Assembly (NCBI GenBank): GCA_007845205.1
Contig: SDRK01000001.1
Location: forward strand, 1-37,081
Length of the DNA stretch: 37,081 nt
Origin: TM7 phylum sp. oral taxon 350
Lineage (GTDB): Bacteria; Patescibacteriota; Saccharimonadia; Saccharimonadales; Saccharimonadaceae
Direction of reading: 5' to 3'
A program made the position numbers and the translations under genes. Shown piece by piece: positions 1 to 7,228 of this stretch (position 1 is its first letter; the number at the start of each line of letters is the position of its first letter). The notes beneath the pieces were generated by a model. It ran no database searches. It saw nothing but the letters and a program-made list of their open reading frames with translations, and was not told where the DNA came from.

Positions 1-236
1 GGATCAAGGGTTTTTAGTTTATCTTCGCTTAGTTCTTTAGGGTAATAGCCGTTTTGCTTATAATATCCTTCTTCTAATGAATAATAAATTGCGTTTATGG
101 AAATCTTTCGCATTTTATCTGATTCAATTTGGTGATGTTCTCTTAGTTGCTCGGTAATAATGAAAAATGCTACACCTAAAAAGACTATAACTACGACTAG
201 CTCTAAAATTGTAAAACCTTGTTGTTTTCTCTTCAT
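1..236 (-). CDS. Type IV prepilin-like protein (3' end cut off by window edge)
   Basis: Reads leftward from the ATG at 236 and runs off the window, giving 78 residues. It opens MKRKQQG/FTILELVVVIVFLG: a short basic leader, the G/F prepilin peptidase site, glutamate at +5 of the mature protein and a hydrophobic N-terminal helix. That is the class III signal peptide of type IV pilins and type II pseudopilins. The visible part of the mature region (residues 27-78) is charged and contains several Tyr, as in pseudopilins. Expected role is as a subunit of a pilus or pseudopilus assembled at the cytoplasmic membrane. The ATG lies 8 bases after a TATAAT box with no Shine-Dalgarno, so the mRNA is probably leaderless. 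Major versus minor pilin cannot be told without the missing C-terminus. Confidence 0.85.
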   Translation of the reverse strand, partial: MKRKQQGFTILELVVVIVFLGVAFFIITEQLREHHQIESDKMRKISINAIYYSLEEGYYKQNGYYPKELSEDKLKTLD

Positions 237-244
237 TAGCTTTA

Positions 245-250
245 ATTATA
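245..250 (-). promoter_or_regulatory. -10 box of the prepilin gene
   Basis: TATAAT on the minus strand, 8 bases before the prepilin ATG at 236. Transcription would begin at or next to the start codon. It lies back to back with the rightward promoter at 273, so the two divergent genes share about 70 bases of control region. Confidence 0.55.
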
Positions 251-272
251 TATCAAAAAGGGGGTTGTTAGA

Positions 273-301
273 TATAATAGAGTTAAGACAGAAAAAGGAG
301 G
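273..301 (+). promoter_or_regulatory. -10 box and strong RBS of the small lysine-rich gene
   Basis: TATAAT at 273-278 is followed by AAGGAGG at 295-301, 5 bases before GTG at 307. The leader would be about 22 bases. The RBS decides the start: upstream in-frame codons from 160 lie on the opposite side of the promoter and antisense to the prepilin. Confidence 0.55.
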
Positions 302-306
302 AAAAC

Positions 307-558
307 GTGACTAAGAAGTCGGAAAATAATGCTGAAATTGAAGTAAAAGAAAAAGCAAAAAAAACTACTAAAGAAGATGGCAAAGCAAAAGCTCTTGATC
401 TAGAACTATTAAAAGATCCAGAAGGTAAAAAGATTAACGAAAAAGATTCAAGCTTCAAATACGAGCCAACTAATTGCGACAACGAAAAGTGTAAAAGCTA
501 TCTTTTAAGCACCACAATGAAAAAAGAAGCAGATTACCAAGTAAAGAGCAAACATTAA
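307..558 (+). CDS. Small lysine-rich protein of unknown function
   Basis: An 83-residue protein from a GTG start preceded by a textbook AAGGAGG. It is dominated by Lys and Glu and has no signal peptide or membrane segment. Two cysteines five residues apart (NCDNEKC, about residues 57-63) are the only distinctive element and could bind metal or form a disulfide; that is inference. The gene is monocistronic: it diverges from the prepilin gene and is closed by the perfect hairpin at 597-623. I do not recognise the family. Confidence 0.6.
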   Translation: MTKKSENNAEIEVKEKAKKTTKEDGKAKALDLELLKDPEGKKINEKDSSFKYEPTNCDNEKCKSYLLSTTMKKEADYQVKSKH

Positions 559-596
559 TAAAAAGCTATAAGAACAGAAGTAAAAATAAAAGAGAT

Positions 597-623
597 AAAA
601 GCGTGACATTATGTCACGCTTTT
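597..623. terminator. Bidirectional intrinsic terminator
   Basis: Perfect 12-bp stem AAAAGCGTGACA / TGTCACGCTTTT with a 3-base loop. The A-tract and T-tract flanks let it work for the gene ending at 558 (+) and the converging gene ending at 712 (-). The remaining bases up to 711 are AT-rich with nothing recognisable. Confidence 0.85.
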
Positions 624-711
624 ATTCACCCCTTGTCAATTAATTTTTCATTGTCTAATTTTAAATGATTCAAAACTAATTTAACTTAACTATTAAATTA
701 TCTAATTAATT

Positions 712-1599
712 CTAGCCTCTACCTTGAAACTCGTCTGAGTCTCTAACCTTACGACCTAGTTTAAAAGCCTCTACAGCATCGTTTAAAAGATTCTTCTCTC
801 GTTCTGGATAGTGTGTATAAGTAAAAGTATAAGTAGTTTCATCACCTTCTGTAGATAAGCGAATCGTACCGTAATTAAATAAGTTTTGCATAATGCCCTT
901 TTGTGAATAGGAAGCATCTTCTATATTGCCTAAGGTAATAGTTTGTTCTCTCTTTGAAAACAATCCATCTCGAATTACTTGAATAACACTCTCATTAGTT
1001 AGATAAAAGTGATTGCTGTTATATACATAAGTTGCTACATATACAAAGGTTGCTAAAAGAATAATAGCAAAAGCAACTATTAATAAAGCTATGTTTGAAA
1101 AGTTATCTGGCAAAATTATTCCAAAACTTGGTAAGAATTCTTGTGCCGATTTAATAAGAAATGGTGATCCAATAACTAATGCCAAAGCATCAATTAATCC
1201 CATGATCCAAATTGGCAAGATCCCTATTGAATATCTCTTAAAAGAAGATATTACGTATTCTTGTTCACTCAAATTAAGATTTGGATACATCCTAATTGAT
1301 TCAGAATGCTTTCTAGCAATTTCAGGTGGTATATCTACATCATGACCTTCTGCTGGACGAGCTAAATAAACTGCTTGTGGCTGAACAGGAGCAGAAGCTG
1401 GAGTTTCTACCACCTGATTTGGCAATACGCTTGACTCTTCACTTCCAGTATCAGCGCCCAAATTTATTGCGTTACTATCAGGGTTAAAATTCGTATTATT
1501 CGCTTTATCTACAAAATTTTCTTTATGCAAATCATCTAGCGAGTAAATAGGCTCACCATTTGCCTTATAAGCAATTGGTTTCTTTTCGTCAAGATTCAT
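712..1599 (-). CDS. PH-domain (bPH2/YdbT-type) membrane protein
   Basis: A 295-residue protein. Residues 1-100 are polar and probably disordered. Two hydrophobic helices follow (roughly 125-150 and 165-192). Then comes a domain of about 90 residues (NHFYLTNESVI..., TITLGNIEDASYSQKGI, NYGTIRLST) with the pattern of bacterial PH-like bPH2/DUF304 domains, which normally face the cytoplasm next to paired TM helices. Function in this family is poorly defined; membrane-stress and lipid-related roles have been suggested. The start ATG sits only 6 bases after a TATAAT box, implying a leaderless transcript. The gene stands alone between the BspA-like gene and a bidirectional terminator. Confidence 0.8.
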   Translation of the reverse strand: MNLDEKKPIAYKANGEPIYSLDDLHKENFVDKANNTNFNPDSNAINLGADTGSEESSVLPNQVVETPASAPVQPQAVYLARPAEGHDVDIPPEIARKHSESIRMYPNLNLSEQEYVISSFKRYSIGILPIWIMGLIDALALVIGSPFLIKSAQEFLPSFGIILPDNFSNIALLIVAFAIILLATFVYVATYVYNSNHFYLTNESVIQVIRDGLFSKREQTITLGNIEDASYSQKGIMQNLFNYGTIRLSTEGDETTYTFTYTHYPEREKNLLNDAVEAFKLGRKVRDSDEFQGRG

Positions 1600-1605
1600 A
1601 CCCTA

Positions 1606-1611
1606 ATTATA
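1606..1611 (-). promoter_or_regulatory. -10 box of the PH-domain gene
   Basis: TATAAT on the minus strand followed by 6 bases (TAGGGT) and then ATG at 1599. This is the spacing at which the start codon itself is the expected transcription start. Confidence 0.6.
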
Positions 1612-1622
1612 CCTATAAGAGT

Positions 1623-3509
1623 CTATAAAGCACGTCTTTTGACTAAAGCTAAGATCGATCCGCCAGTTAGCATCATGACAATTGTTAGATAGGTAATCAT
1701 GTCATCACCAGTCTGAGAAAGTTTATTTCTTTTCTCGCTTTGCTCACCTTCCGCTTTTCTAGCAGGAGATGAAGGTGCAGAAGGCGTAGTAGGAGTTAAT
1801 GGAGCTGGTGGCGTTGGCGGAGTTGGAGGCGTTGGTGGGGTTGAGATTGCTGTCCATTTTGCATATAGCTTTACATCACCAGTTAAAGTTAAAGTGTCTC
1901 CTGCAGAGTAATCCGTACCGCTACCATCTGCCATGGTATTCCATCCAGCAAAAACGTAACCTGTTTTTGCTAAAGTTCCAACATTATTAGCAACAGTCGC
2001 TAAGTCGCCATTCATATAAGTCTCTTGCTCAGGTGGTTTAGTACCCGAAGTTGATCCGTTATCGTCATATGACAAAGATAAATAGTTAACTACATTAATA
2101 GTTAAAGTCTTTGAAAACGTCTGATTAAAAGGAGTAGTGACTTTAATACAAGTAGTTAATGTTGGTGTTTGTTCATAATCTGGTGATTTTGCTAAAGCTA
2201 ACATACTACCGTGTAAGGAGAAATACTCATCATTAGGACCACCACAGAAAGAAAAGCTATATTTATCTGCGGTTAAAGTATATGGTGCTGCAACTATCAT
2301 GCCACCCAAATTAGTACCTATTGGCATGTTCTCATATAAAGTAAACAAGCTAAATAAAGATAAATCGGTTGGCTGAAAATCAGAACAATTATAATTATCT
2401 CCACTAATCGTCCAAAATTTATTTGTAATTAATGATTGCCGTTCATCTTTTGCCAAACAATACTTAAGACCGGTTGCGCCCAAATTAACATTTGACTGTA
2501 AATTAGCTTCTTTATTTTTCCAAGCAATCAAAGTATTTTCATAGTTCTCTCGAGAAAGTCCGGAATTATTAAGCATTCCACCCATATCCGTTACAGCTTC
2601 AATCTTTAAAGCACCTAAAGACTGATCAAAAGCTGTAGCACCAGATAACATCGATCGCATATTAGTTACATGCGAAGTATCTAATCCGTCTAGTGATTGA
2701 TTAAATGCTTTAGCACCGGAAAACATATTAGACATTGAAGTTACGTTAGAAAAATTTAAATTATCTACTGGTTGGTTAAACTTTTCTGCGCCTAAGAACA
2801 TTGCCGTAACGGTATTTAGACTATCTGTGTGCCAAGTATTAATTGGCTGGTCAAATTCTTTTGCCTTATAAAACATCTTGGTCATGTCTGTAACATTTGA
2901 GACATTCCAATTGCTAATAGACTGGTTAAATTTTTCTGCTCCAGCAAATAAGCTATTCATATTAGTAACGTGTGATACATTCCAGTTATTAAAACTAGCT
3001 ACACCAGTAACGTTTTTAGCGTTATTAAACATATAAGACATATCTGTAACATGGGTTAAATCTGGAACGTCTGTAGCTAGAACGTTCATATTAGATGCAC
3101 CATCAAAAGCATGTGAGAAAGACTGCCAAGCAATAGTTCCCCATTGGTCTATTGATACCAACTTAGCTCGGTTACCACCAGACTGGCCAAAGTTTAATTG
3201 TGGCAACGTACCACTCAATCGAATCTTGTAAACACCAGGTGTTCCATAGTTACATGTATAGTCACCAGTTTGTCCAGTAACTATAGCTCCACCAGCTTCA
3301 CACTGCACGTTATAATTTATCCCCGATCCATCAGTTGGTATTACAAAATCCGTACTAGCCGGATTACCACCTAGCCTTGTATCAATTGTCATAACAAAAT
3401 CCGTATCATTGATAGGATCGGCATATGTATTACTAGAAAAAGCCAAAACAAAAGCTAAGGTAGCTACCGACAGGTACGCACCCTTAAAAATCGCTCTACT
3501 AATTTTCAC
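1623..3509 (-). CDS. BspA-like (DUF285) surface protein with InlB B-repeat and LSQTG wall-sorting signal
   Basis: A 628-residue secreted protein. A signal peptide covers residues 1-30 with a likely cut after TYA. Residues of about 130-310 hold at least six DUF285/BspA-type repeats of about 25 residues (pattern NWNVSxVTxMxxMFxxAxxFNQ). A C-terminal InlB B-repeat (Flg_new) lies at about 490-550 (GYVFAGWNTMADGSG...LYAKWT). It is followed by a Pro/Thr stalk with PTPP repeats, then LSQTG at 597, a hydrophobic helix and KRR. The tail has the layout of a sortase substrate with LSQTG in place of LPXTG. BspA-family proteins bind host surfaces or matrix, so adhesion to a host bacterium or mucosa is plausible. 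Start is GTG with AGAGGTG upstream. No sortase is encoded in this window. Confidence 0.85.
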   Translation of the reverse strand: MKISRAIFKGAYLSVATLAFVLAFSSNTYADPINDTDFVMTIDTRLGGNPASTDFVIPTDGSGINYNVQCEAGGAIVTGQTGDYTCNYGTPGVYKIRLSGTLPQLNFGQSGGNRAKLVSIDQWGTIAWQSFSHAFDGASNMNVLATDVPDLTHVTDMSYMFNNAKNVTGVASFNNWNVSHVTNMNSLFAGAEKFNQSISNWNVSNVTDMTKMFYKAKEFDQPINTWHTDSLNTVTAMFLGAEKFNQPVDNLNFSNVTSMSNMFSGAKAFNQSLDGLDTSHVTNMRSMLSGATAFDQSLGALKIEAVTDMGGMLNNSGLSRENYENTLIAWKNKEANLQSNVNLGATGLKYCLAKDERQSLITNKFWTISGDNYNCSDFQPTDLSLFSLFTLYENMPIGTNLGGMIVAAPYTLTADKYSFSFCGGPNDEYFSLHGSMLALAKSPDYEQTPTLTTCIKVTTPFNQTFSKTLTINVVNYLSLSYDDNGSTSGTKPPEQETYMNGDLATVANNVGTLAKTGYVFAGWNTMADGSGTDYSAGDTLTLTGDVKLYAKWTAISTPPTPPTPPTPPAPLTPTTPSAPSSPARKAEGEQSEKRNKLSQTGDDMITYLTIVMMLTGGSILALVKRRAL

Positions 3510-3618
3510 TATTAATTCACCTCTTTTTATTTCTTTAAGTACTTTTATTTTAGCAAATAATGCTTATGCCTTAAAGCAAAATAATCAAGATAAAAATAAA
3601 AAATAAAAAGTCCAATAT

Positions 3619-4617
3619 CTATTTGACCGTGATATGCTTTATAGCTTTTTTAGTTAATTTTCTACCACGAGGCGTCTTTTCAATGAAACCAATTTGAATA
3701 AGATAAGGCTCATAAAAATCTTCAATGGTTGTTATTTCATCACCAGTTAAGGCAGCTATCGTACTAAGACCGACTGGCCTTTCATGGTAGTTTTCATAAA
3801 TACTACCTAGGAGATTTCGATCAGCTGGATCTAGGCCTTTTTCGTCTATTTCAAGTAACTCTAAAGCAAGATTTGCTATCTCTTTTGTAATCTCACCAGC
3901 ATATTTGACTTCAGCATAGTCTCTTACTCTTTTTAAAAGTCTATTAGCAATTCGAGGCGTTAGTCTAGATCGTTTAGCAAGCAAAAGTGAAGCCTGATTA
4001 TCTATATTCGTATTTAAAATACCTGCCGACCTTTCAATAATCTTAGAGATTTCTTCATCATTATAGAATTCTAATCTATGAACTATACCAAACCGATCTC
4101 TTAATGGAGCCGCTAAAGACCCTGTTCTAGTAGTTGCTCCAATTACGGTAAATTTTGGAAGATCTAGTCGTACACTACGAGCTGCCGGACCTTTTCCAAT
4201 CACAATATCCAACTTATAATCTTCCATTGCTGAATAAAGTACTTCTTCTACCGCACGAGATAATCGATGGATCTCATCAATAAACAGAATATCTCCATTT
4301 TGTAAATTAGTTAAGATTGAAGCTAAGTCGCCTGCTCTTTCAATAGCAGGGCCAGCAGTAATTCTAATACTTGACCCCATTTCATTTGCAATCACACTTG
4401 CCATAGTAGTCTTACCAAGACCAGCTGGACCATATAAAAGCACATGGTCAATAGGCTCATTGCGTTTTTTAGCAGCCTCAATTGCTAATTTTAAGTGTTT
4501 TTTTAATCTATCTTGTCCAATATATTCTTTAAAAGTTTGTGGTCTTAAGCTATTTTCAATTCGCTTTTCATCTGAATCTTCATGCTCTTTTGTATCAATA
4601 ATTCGCTCAATAGCCAT
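3619..4617 (-). CDS. ruvB: Holliday junction branch migration ATPase RuvB
   Basis: A 332-residue AAA+ motor that drives branch migration with RuvA. Walker A GPAGLGKT is at 63-70, Walker B with FIDE at 112-115, sensor 1 GATTRTG with an arginine-finger region (PLRDRFG) follows, and the C-terminal winged helix ends in RGRKLT near the terminus. Length matches the family. It lies 14 bases downstream of ruvA on the same strand, so it is cotranscribed as the last gene of yebC-ruvC-ruvA-ruvB. Nothing key is missing. Confidence 0.98.
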   Translation of the reverse strand: MAIERIIDTKEHEDSDEKRIENSLRPQTFKEYIGQDRLKKHLKLAIEAAKKRNEPIDHVLLYGPAGLGKTTMASVIANEMGSSIRITAGPAIERAGDLASILTNLQNGDILFIDEIHRLSRAVEEVLYSAMEDYKLDIVIGKGPAARSVRLDLPKFTVIGATTRTGSLAAPLRDRFGIVHRLEFYNDEEISKIIERSAGILNTNIDNQASLLLAKRSRLTPRIANRLLKRVRDYAEVKYAGEITKEIANLALELLEIDEKGLDPADRNLLGSIYENYHERPVGLSTIAALTGDEITTIEDFYEPYLIQIGFIEKTPRGRKLTKKAIKHITVK

Positions 4618-4631
4618 AATCTAATCTTACA

Positions 4632-5201
4632 CTAATTGCCTTTTAAAGCTCTAGTTACTCGCTCTTCGGTAGAAAGATTAGGATCAATATCACTAAGTGC
4701 TTTAGATGCATCCGATAAGGAATATCCTAAAGCCATCAAAGCTTCTAAAGCATCGTCTTCTTTTGTCACCACTTGACTATTAATCTTAGGTACTACATTA
4801 GGAAGGCCTACTTTATCATGGAGATCTAAAGTAATACGTTCAGCAGTCTTTTTACCAACTCCATTTGCTTTAGCGATAAAACTAGCATCTGATCCCGCTA
4901 TTGCCGAGCGTACGGATTCAATATCCGCTATAGATAAAATTGCCATAGCAGCTTTAGGACCTACCCCCTGAACAGTAATTAAAAGCATAAACACTTTTTT
5001 CGCAGAAAGTGAACTAAAACCAAAGAGTTCTTCAGATTGTTCTCTCACGTGATGGTAGGTATAGAACTTAACATCTTTTTCAAGTAAAGCATCGTCATAA
5101 TCTAAACTAGAAACCAACACTTCATAGCCAACACCATTAACATCAATAATAATTGAACTATCATATTTTTCTACAATCTTTCCTCTTAGCTGTGCAATCA
5201 T
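4632..5201 (-). CDS. ruvA: Holliday junction DNA-binding protein RuvA
   Basis: A 189-residue protein with the standard three parts. The N-terminal OB fold begins MIAQLRGKIVEK and includes VNGVGYEV. Two helix-hairpin-helix motifs follow (VQGVGPKAAMAILS and ANGVGKKTAERITLDL), and domain III (about 145-189) would contact RuvB. It forms the tetrameric platform on the four-way junction. It is separated from ruvC by 62 AT-rich bases, the largest gap in the operon, so an internal promoter is possible but none is convincing. Confidence 0.97.
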   Translation of the reverse strand: MIAQLRGKIVEKYDSSIIIDVNGVGYEVLVSSLDYDDALLEKDVKFYTYHHVREQSEELFGFSSLSAKKVFMLLITVQGVGPKAAMAILSIADIESVRSAIAGSDASFIAKANGVGKKTAERITLDLHDKVGLPNVVPKINSQVVTKEDDALEALMALGYSLSDASKALSDIDPNLSTEERVTRALKGN

Positions 5202-5263
5202 TATTTTTGTCTATTCCCTTTACTATTCTATTAATAATTGAATCAACTTAATTTAATTAGTTA

Positions 5264-5776
5264 TTAAACCGTTGGCGTTTGTTTATCTAAACCATATCTT
5301 GCCATAAATTGGTAAGTAATCGCAGCAGCTAATGCATCGGCAGCATCGTCCGGTTTTGGAATCTCCTTTAGCTTTAAATGCTCTCTTACCATTTCTTGTA
5401 CTTGTTTTTTATTTGCTCTACCATACCCAGTTAAAGTTTGTTTAATTTGCATTGGTGTATATTCTGCTAAAAATAGTTCCGCTTGTCTTGCCGCTAGCAT
5501 CACCACACCCCTAGCATGAGAGACACCAATACCGGTAGTAATATTACGAGAGAAATAAAGCTTCTCAATAGATAAAACCTCTGGTGTAGTCTCTTCTATA
5601 ATTTTCGTTATACCTTCATAAATCTCAAGCAACCGATCTTCAAGCGGCGTATGAGCAGGTGTTTTAATTACTCCTGCAGTAATTACTCTAGTACTAGTAC
5701 CATTAATTTCAATAACACCAAAACCTAAAATTCCCGTTCCTGGATCAACACCAAGAATTCTTAAAGGTCTAGCCAT
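5264..5776 (-). CDS. ruvC: Crossover junction endonuclease RuvC
   Basis: A 170-residue Holliday junction resolvase of the RNase H fold. Acidic catalytic residues are in the expected places: D11 in GVDPGTG, E71 in SIEKLYFSRN, D144 and D147 in KPDDAADALA. Its ATG overlaps the last base of yebC, consistent with translational coupling. It cuts junctions that RuvAB has positioned. Confidence 0.97.
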   Translation of the reverse strand: MARPLRILGVDPGTGILGFGVIEINGTSTRVITAGVIKTPAHTPLEDRLLEIYEGITKIIEETTPEVLSIEKLYFSRNITTGIGVSHARGVVMLAARQAELFLAEYTPMQIKQTLTGYGRANKKQVQEMVREHLKLKEIPKPDDAADALAAAITYQFMARYGLDKQTPTV

Positions 5777-6501
5777 TATTCACCTAAATCAACTTGAAAA
5801 TCTGCATTTGAATGGACATTTAAGACATCATCCAAATCATCTAGTGCATCCATAATGCGAATAATTTTATCCGCAGTTTCTTTATCCGTAACTGGTACAT
5901 CATTTTTTGCAACATAACGAAGTTCAGCTTCTTCAACAGTTAGTCCCTGATCTTCAATTGCTTTTTTAACCTTCATTAAATCTTTAGCATCAGTAACTGC
6001 TTCAATCATTTCGTCTTCTTCATTAGCATCTGTAGCACCAGCATCTAAAATTGCAAGTAGAGCATCATCACCAGTAGCTTTTACTGTAATTACACCTTTG
6101 CGATCAAATTGGAACATCACACTTCCAGAATCAGCCACAGTACCACCATTTTTCGTTAAAGCATGACGCACTTCAGGAAAAGTACGATTCTTATTGTCAG
6201 TAGCCGTTTCAATGATTAACGCTACACCACCTGGTGCGTAACCTTCATAGACTATTTCTTCTAAAGTTGCTGCGTTTTTATCTTTTACCCGATCAATTGC
6301 CCTTTGAATATTAGAGTTAGGCATATTTGCTTGCTTAGCTTTTTCAATTACCATTGCAAGGCTTGGATTCATATCTGGATCAGTACCGTTTCTAGCGGCA
6401 ATTGCTATCTGATTACCAATCTTAGTAAAAACTGCACCACGTTTCGCGTCATTAGCGCCTTTTTGTCTCTTAATCGTCGACCATTTGCTGTGTCCTGACA
6501 T
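5776..6501 (-). CDS. yebC: YebC/PmpR family protein (TACO1-like)
   Basis: A 241-residue protein starting MSGHSKWSTIKRQKG, the family signature, with conserved GYAPGGVALIIE near residue 95. YebC proteins bind DNA as transcription regulators, and the TACO1/YebC2 branch helps ribosomes through proline stretches; which applies here is unknown. The ATG at 6501 is preferred over an in-frame TTG at 6507 because GGAG is 9-10 bases upstream of the ATG but too close to the TTG. yebC beside ruvCAB is a common bacterial arrangement. Confidence 0.95.
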   Translation of the reverse strand: MSGHSKWSTIKRQKGANDAKRGAVFTKIGNQIAIAARNGTDPDMNPSLAMVIEKAKQANMPNSNIQRAIDRVKDKNAATLEEIVYEGYAPGGVALIIETATDNKNRTFPEVRHALTKNGGTVADSGSVMFQFDRKGVITVKATGDDALLAILDAGATDANEEDEMIEAVTDAKDLMKVKKAIEDQGLTVEEAELRYVAKNDVPVTDKETADKIIRIMDALDDLDDVLNVHSNADFQVDLGE

Positions 6502-6550
6502 AATCAAGGTCTCCTAAAATTATTACTTTACTTATATTTTTCTTTATTAG

Positions 6551-6556
6551 ATTATA
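6551..6556 (-). promoter_or_regulatory. Extended -10 promoter of the yebC-ruvCAB operon
   Basis: TGGTATAAT on the minus strand, an extended -10, about 50 bases before the yebC start. No clear -35 is visible. Confidence 0.55.
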
Positions 6557-6649
6557 CCACTCTAAAATCCATGTAATTTTATCTTGAATCAGCATAATTC
6601 ATATGCTTAAATTAAGGCATAAAACTATATAAAAAATAAAATAAAAAAT

Positions 6650-7228
6650 ATGAAGAAAAAAAGAACAAAAATCATAATAGCCATCCTTGCTGTCGTTTTA
6701 GTTTTGTCAGGAACAACATTTGCTTTTTATAATGCGATAAAACAAAGCGAAGATAACAGCGAAACTAATACATCAACTGTAAAAACAGACGCATCCAAAA
6801 AATCTACTGAAAACAAAAAGACTGAAGATAAAGATAAGAAGAACGATCAAAAACCAACCGAAGAAGATAAATCAAATGCTAAACAAAAAGCAGATTTTCT
6901 AGATAAAGAAAAAGAAACAGAAAATAAACCAGTAGAAAAGCCAAAAAAGCAAACTTTAAATTTAGAAGTTAAAGTCAAAGCAGATCAAACAGTTTTTCTT
7001 GCTAAAATCGGTAACATCTCAAGAGGAACTTGTCACCTAGAGATTAAAGGTAATGGAAGAACAATTAAAAGATCAGCGGATGTAGTGTTTACCCCAGACT
7101 TTTCTTCCTGCGCTGGTTTTTCCATACCTAAAAGCGAACTTAATAGAGGTAGATGGACAGCTTCACTTTCTGTAGATTCACCTACTCACGAAAGTGATCC
7201 AACATCTACTACATTCGAGATAAAATAA
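6650..7228 (+). CDS. Exported or membrane-anchored lysine-rich protein, unknown function
   Basis: A 192-residue protein. A positively charged N-terminus and hydrophobic helix (about 8-28) make a signal anchor or signal peptide. Residues 32-102 are a low-complexity Lys/Glu/Asp/Thr linker. Residues 103-192 look like a small beta domain with two cysteines (GTCHLEI and FSSCAGF, about 125 and 154) that could form a disulfide outside the cell. Its stop overlaps the next ATG by one base (TAATG), so it is coupled to the lysozyme-like protein downstream and probably works with it in the envelope. Family not recognised. Confidence 0.75.
   Translation: MKKKRTKIIIAILAVVLVLSGTTFAFYNAIKQSEDNSETNTSTVKTDASKKSTENKKTEDKDKKNDQKPTEEDKSNAKQKADFLDKEKETENKPVEKPKKQTLNLEVKVKADQTVFLAKIGNISRGTCHLEIKGNGRTIKRSADVVFTPDFSSCAGFSIPKSELNRGRWTASLSVDSPTHESDPTSTTFEIK

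Noticed and set aside
160-306. N-terminal extension of the small lysine-rich protein
   Set aside because: These codons are antisense to the prepilin and upstream of the TATAAT at 273; the AAGGAGG-GTG at 307 is a far better start.
2580-3060. Periodic repeats suggesting a CRISPR or DNA satellite
   Set aside because: The period matches the roughly 25-residue DUF285 protein repeats in frame; copies are diverged at the DNA level and there are no identical spacers-and-repeats. No CRISPR array was found anywhere in the window.
3409-3606. Plus-strand 65-codon ORF across the start of the BspA-like gene
   Set aside because: It is antisense to the signal peptide and RBS of that gene and has no RBS of its own.
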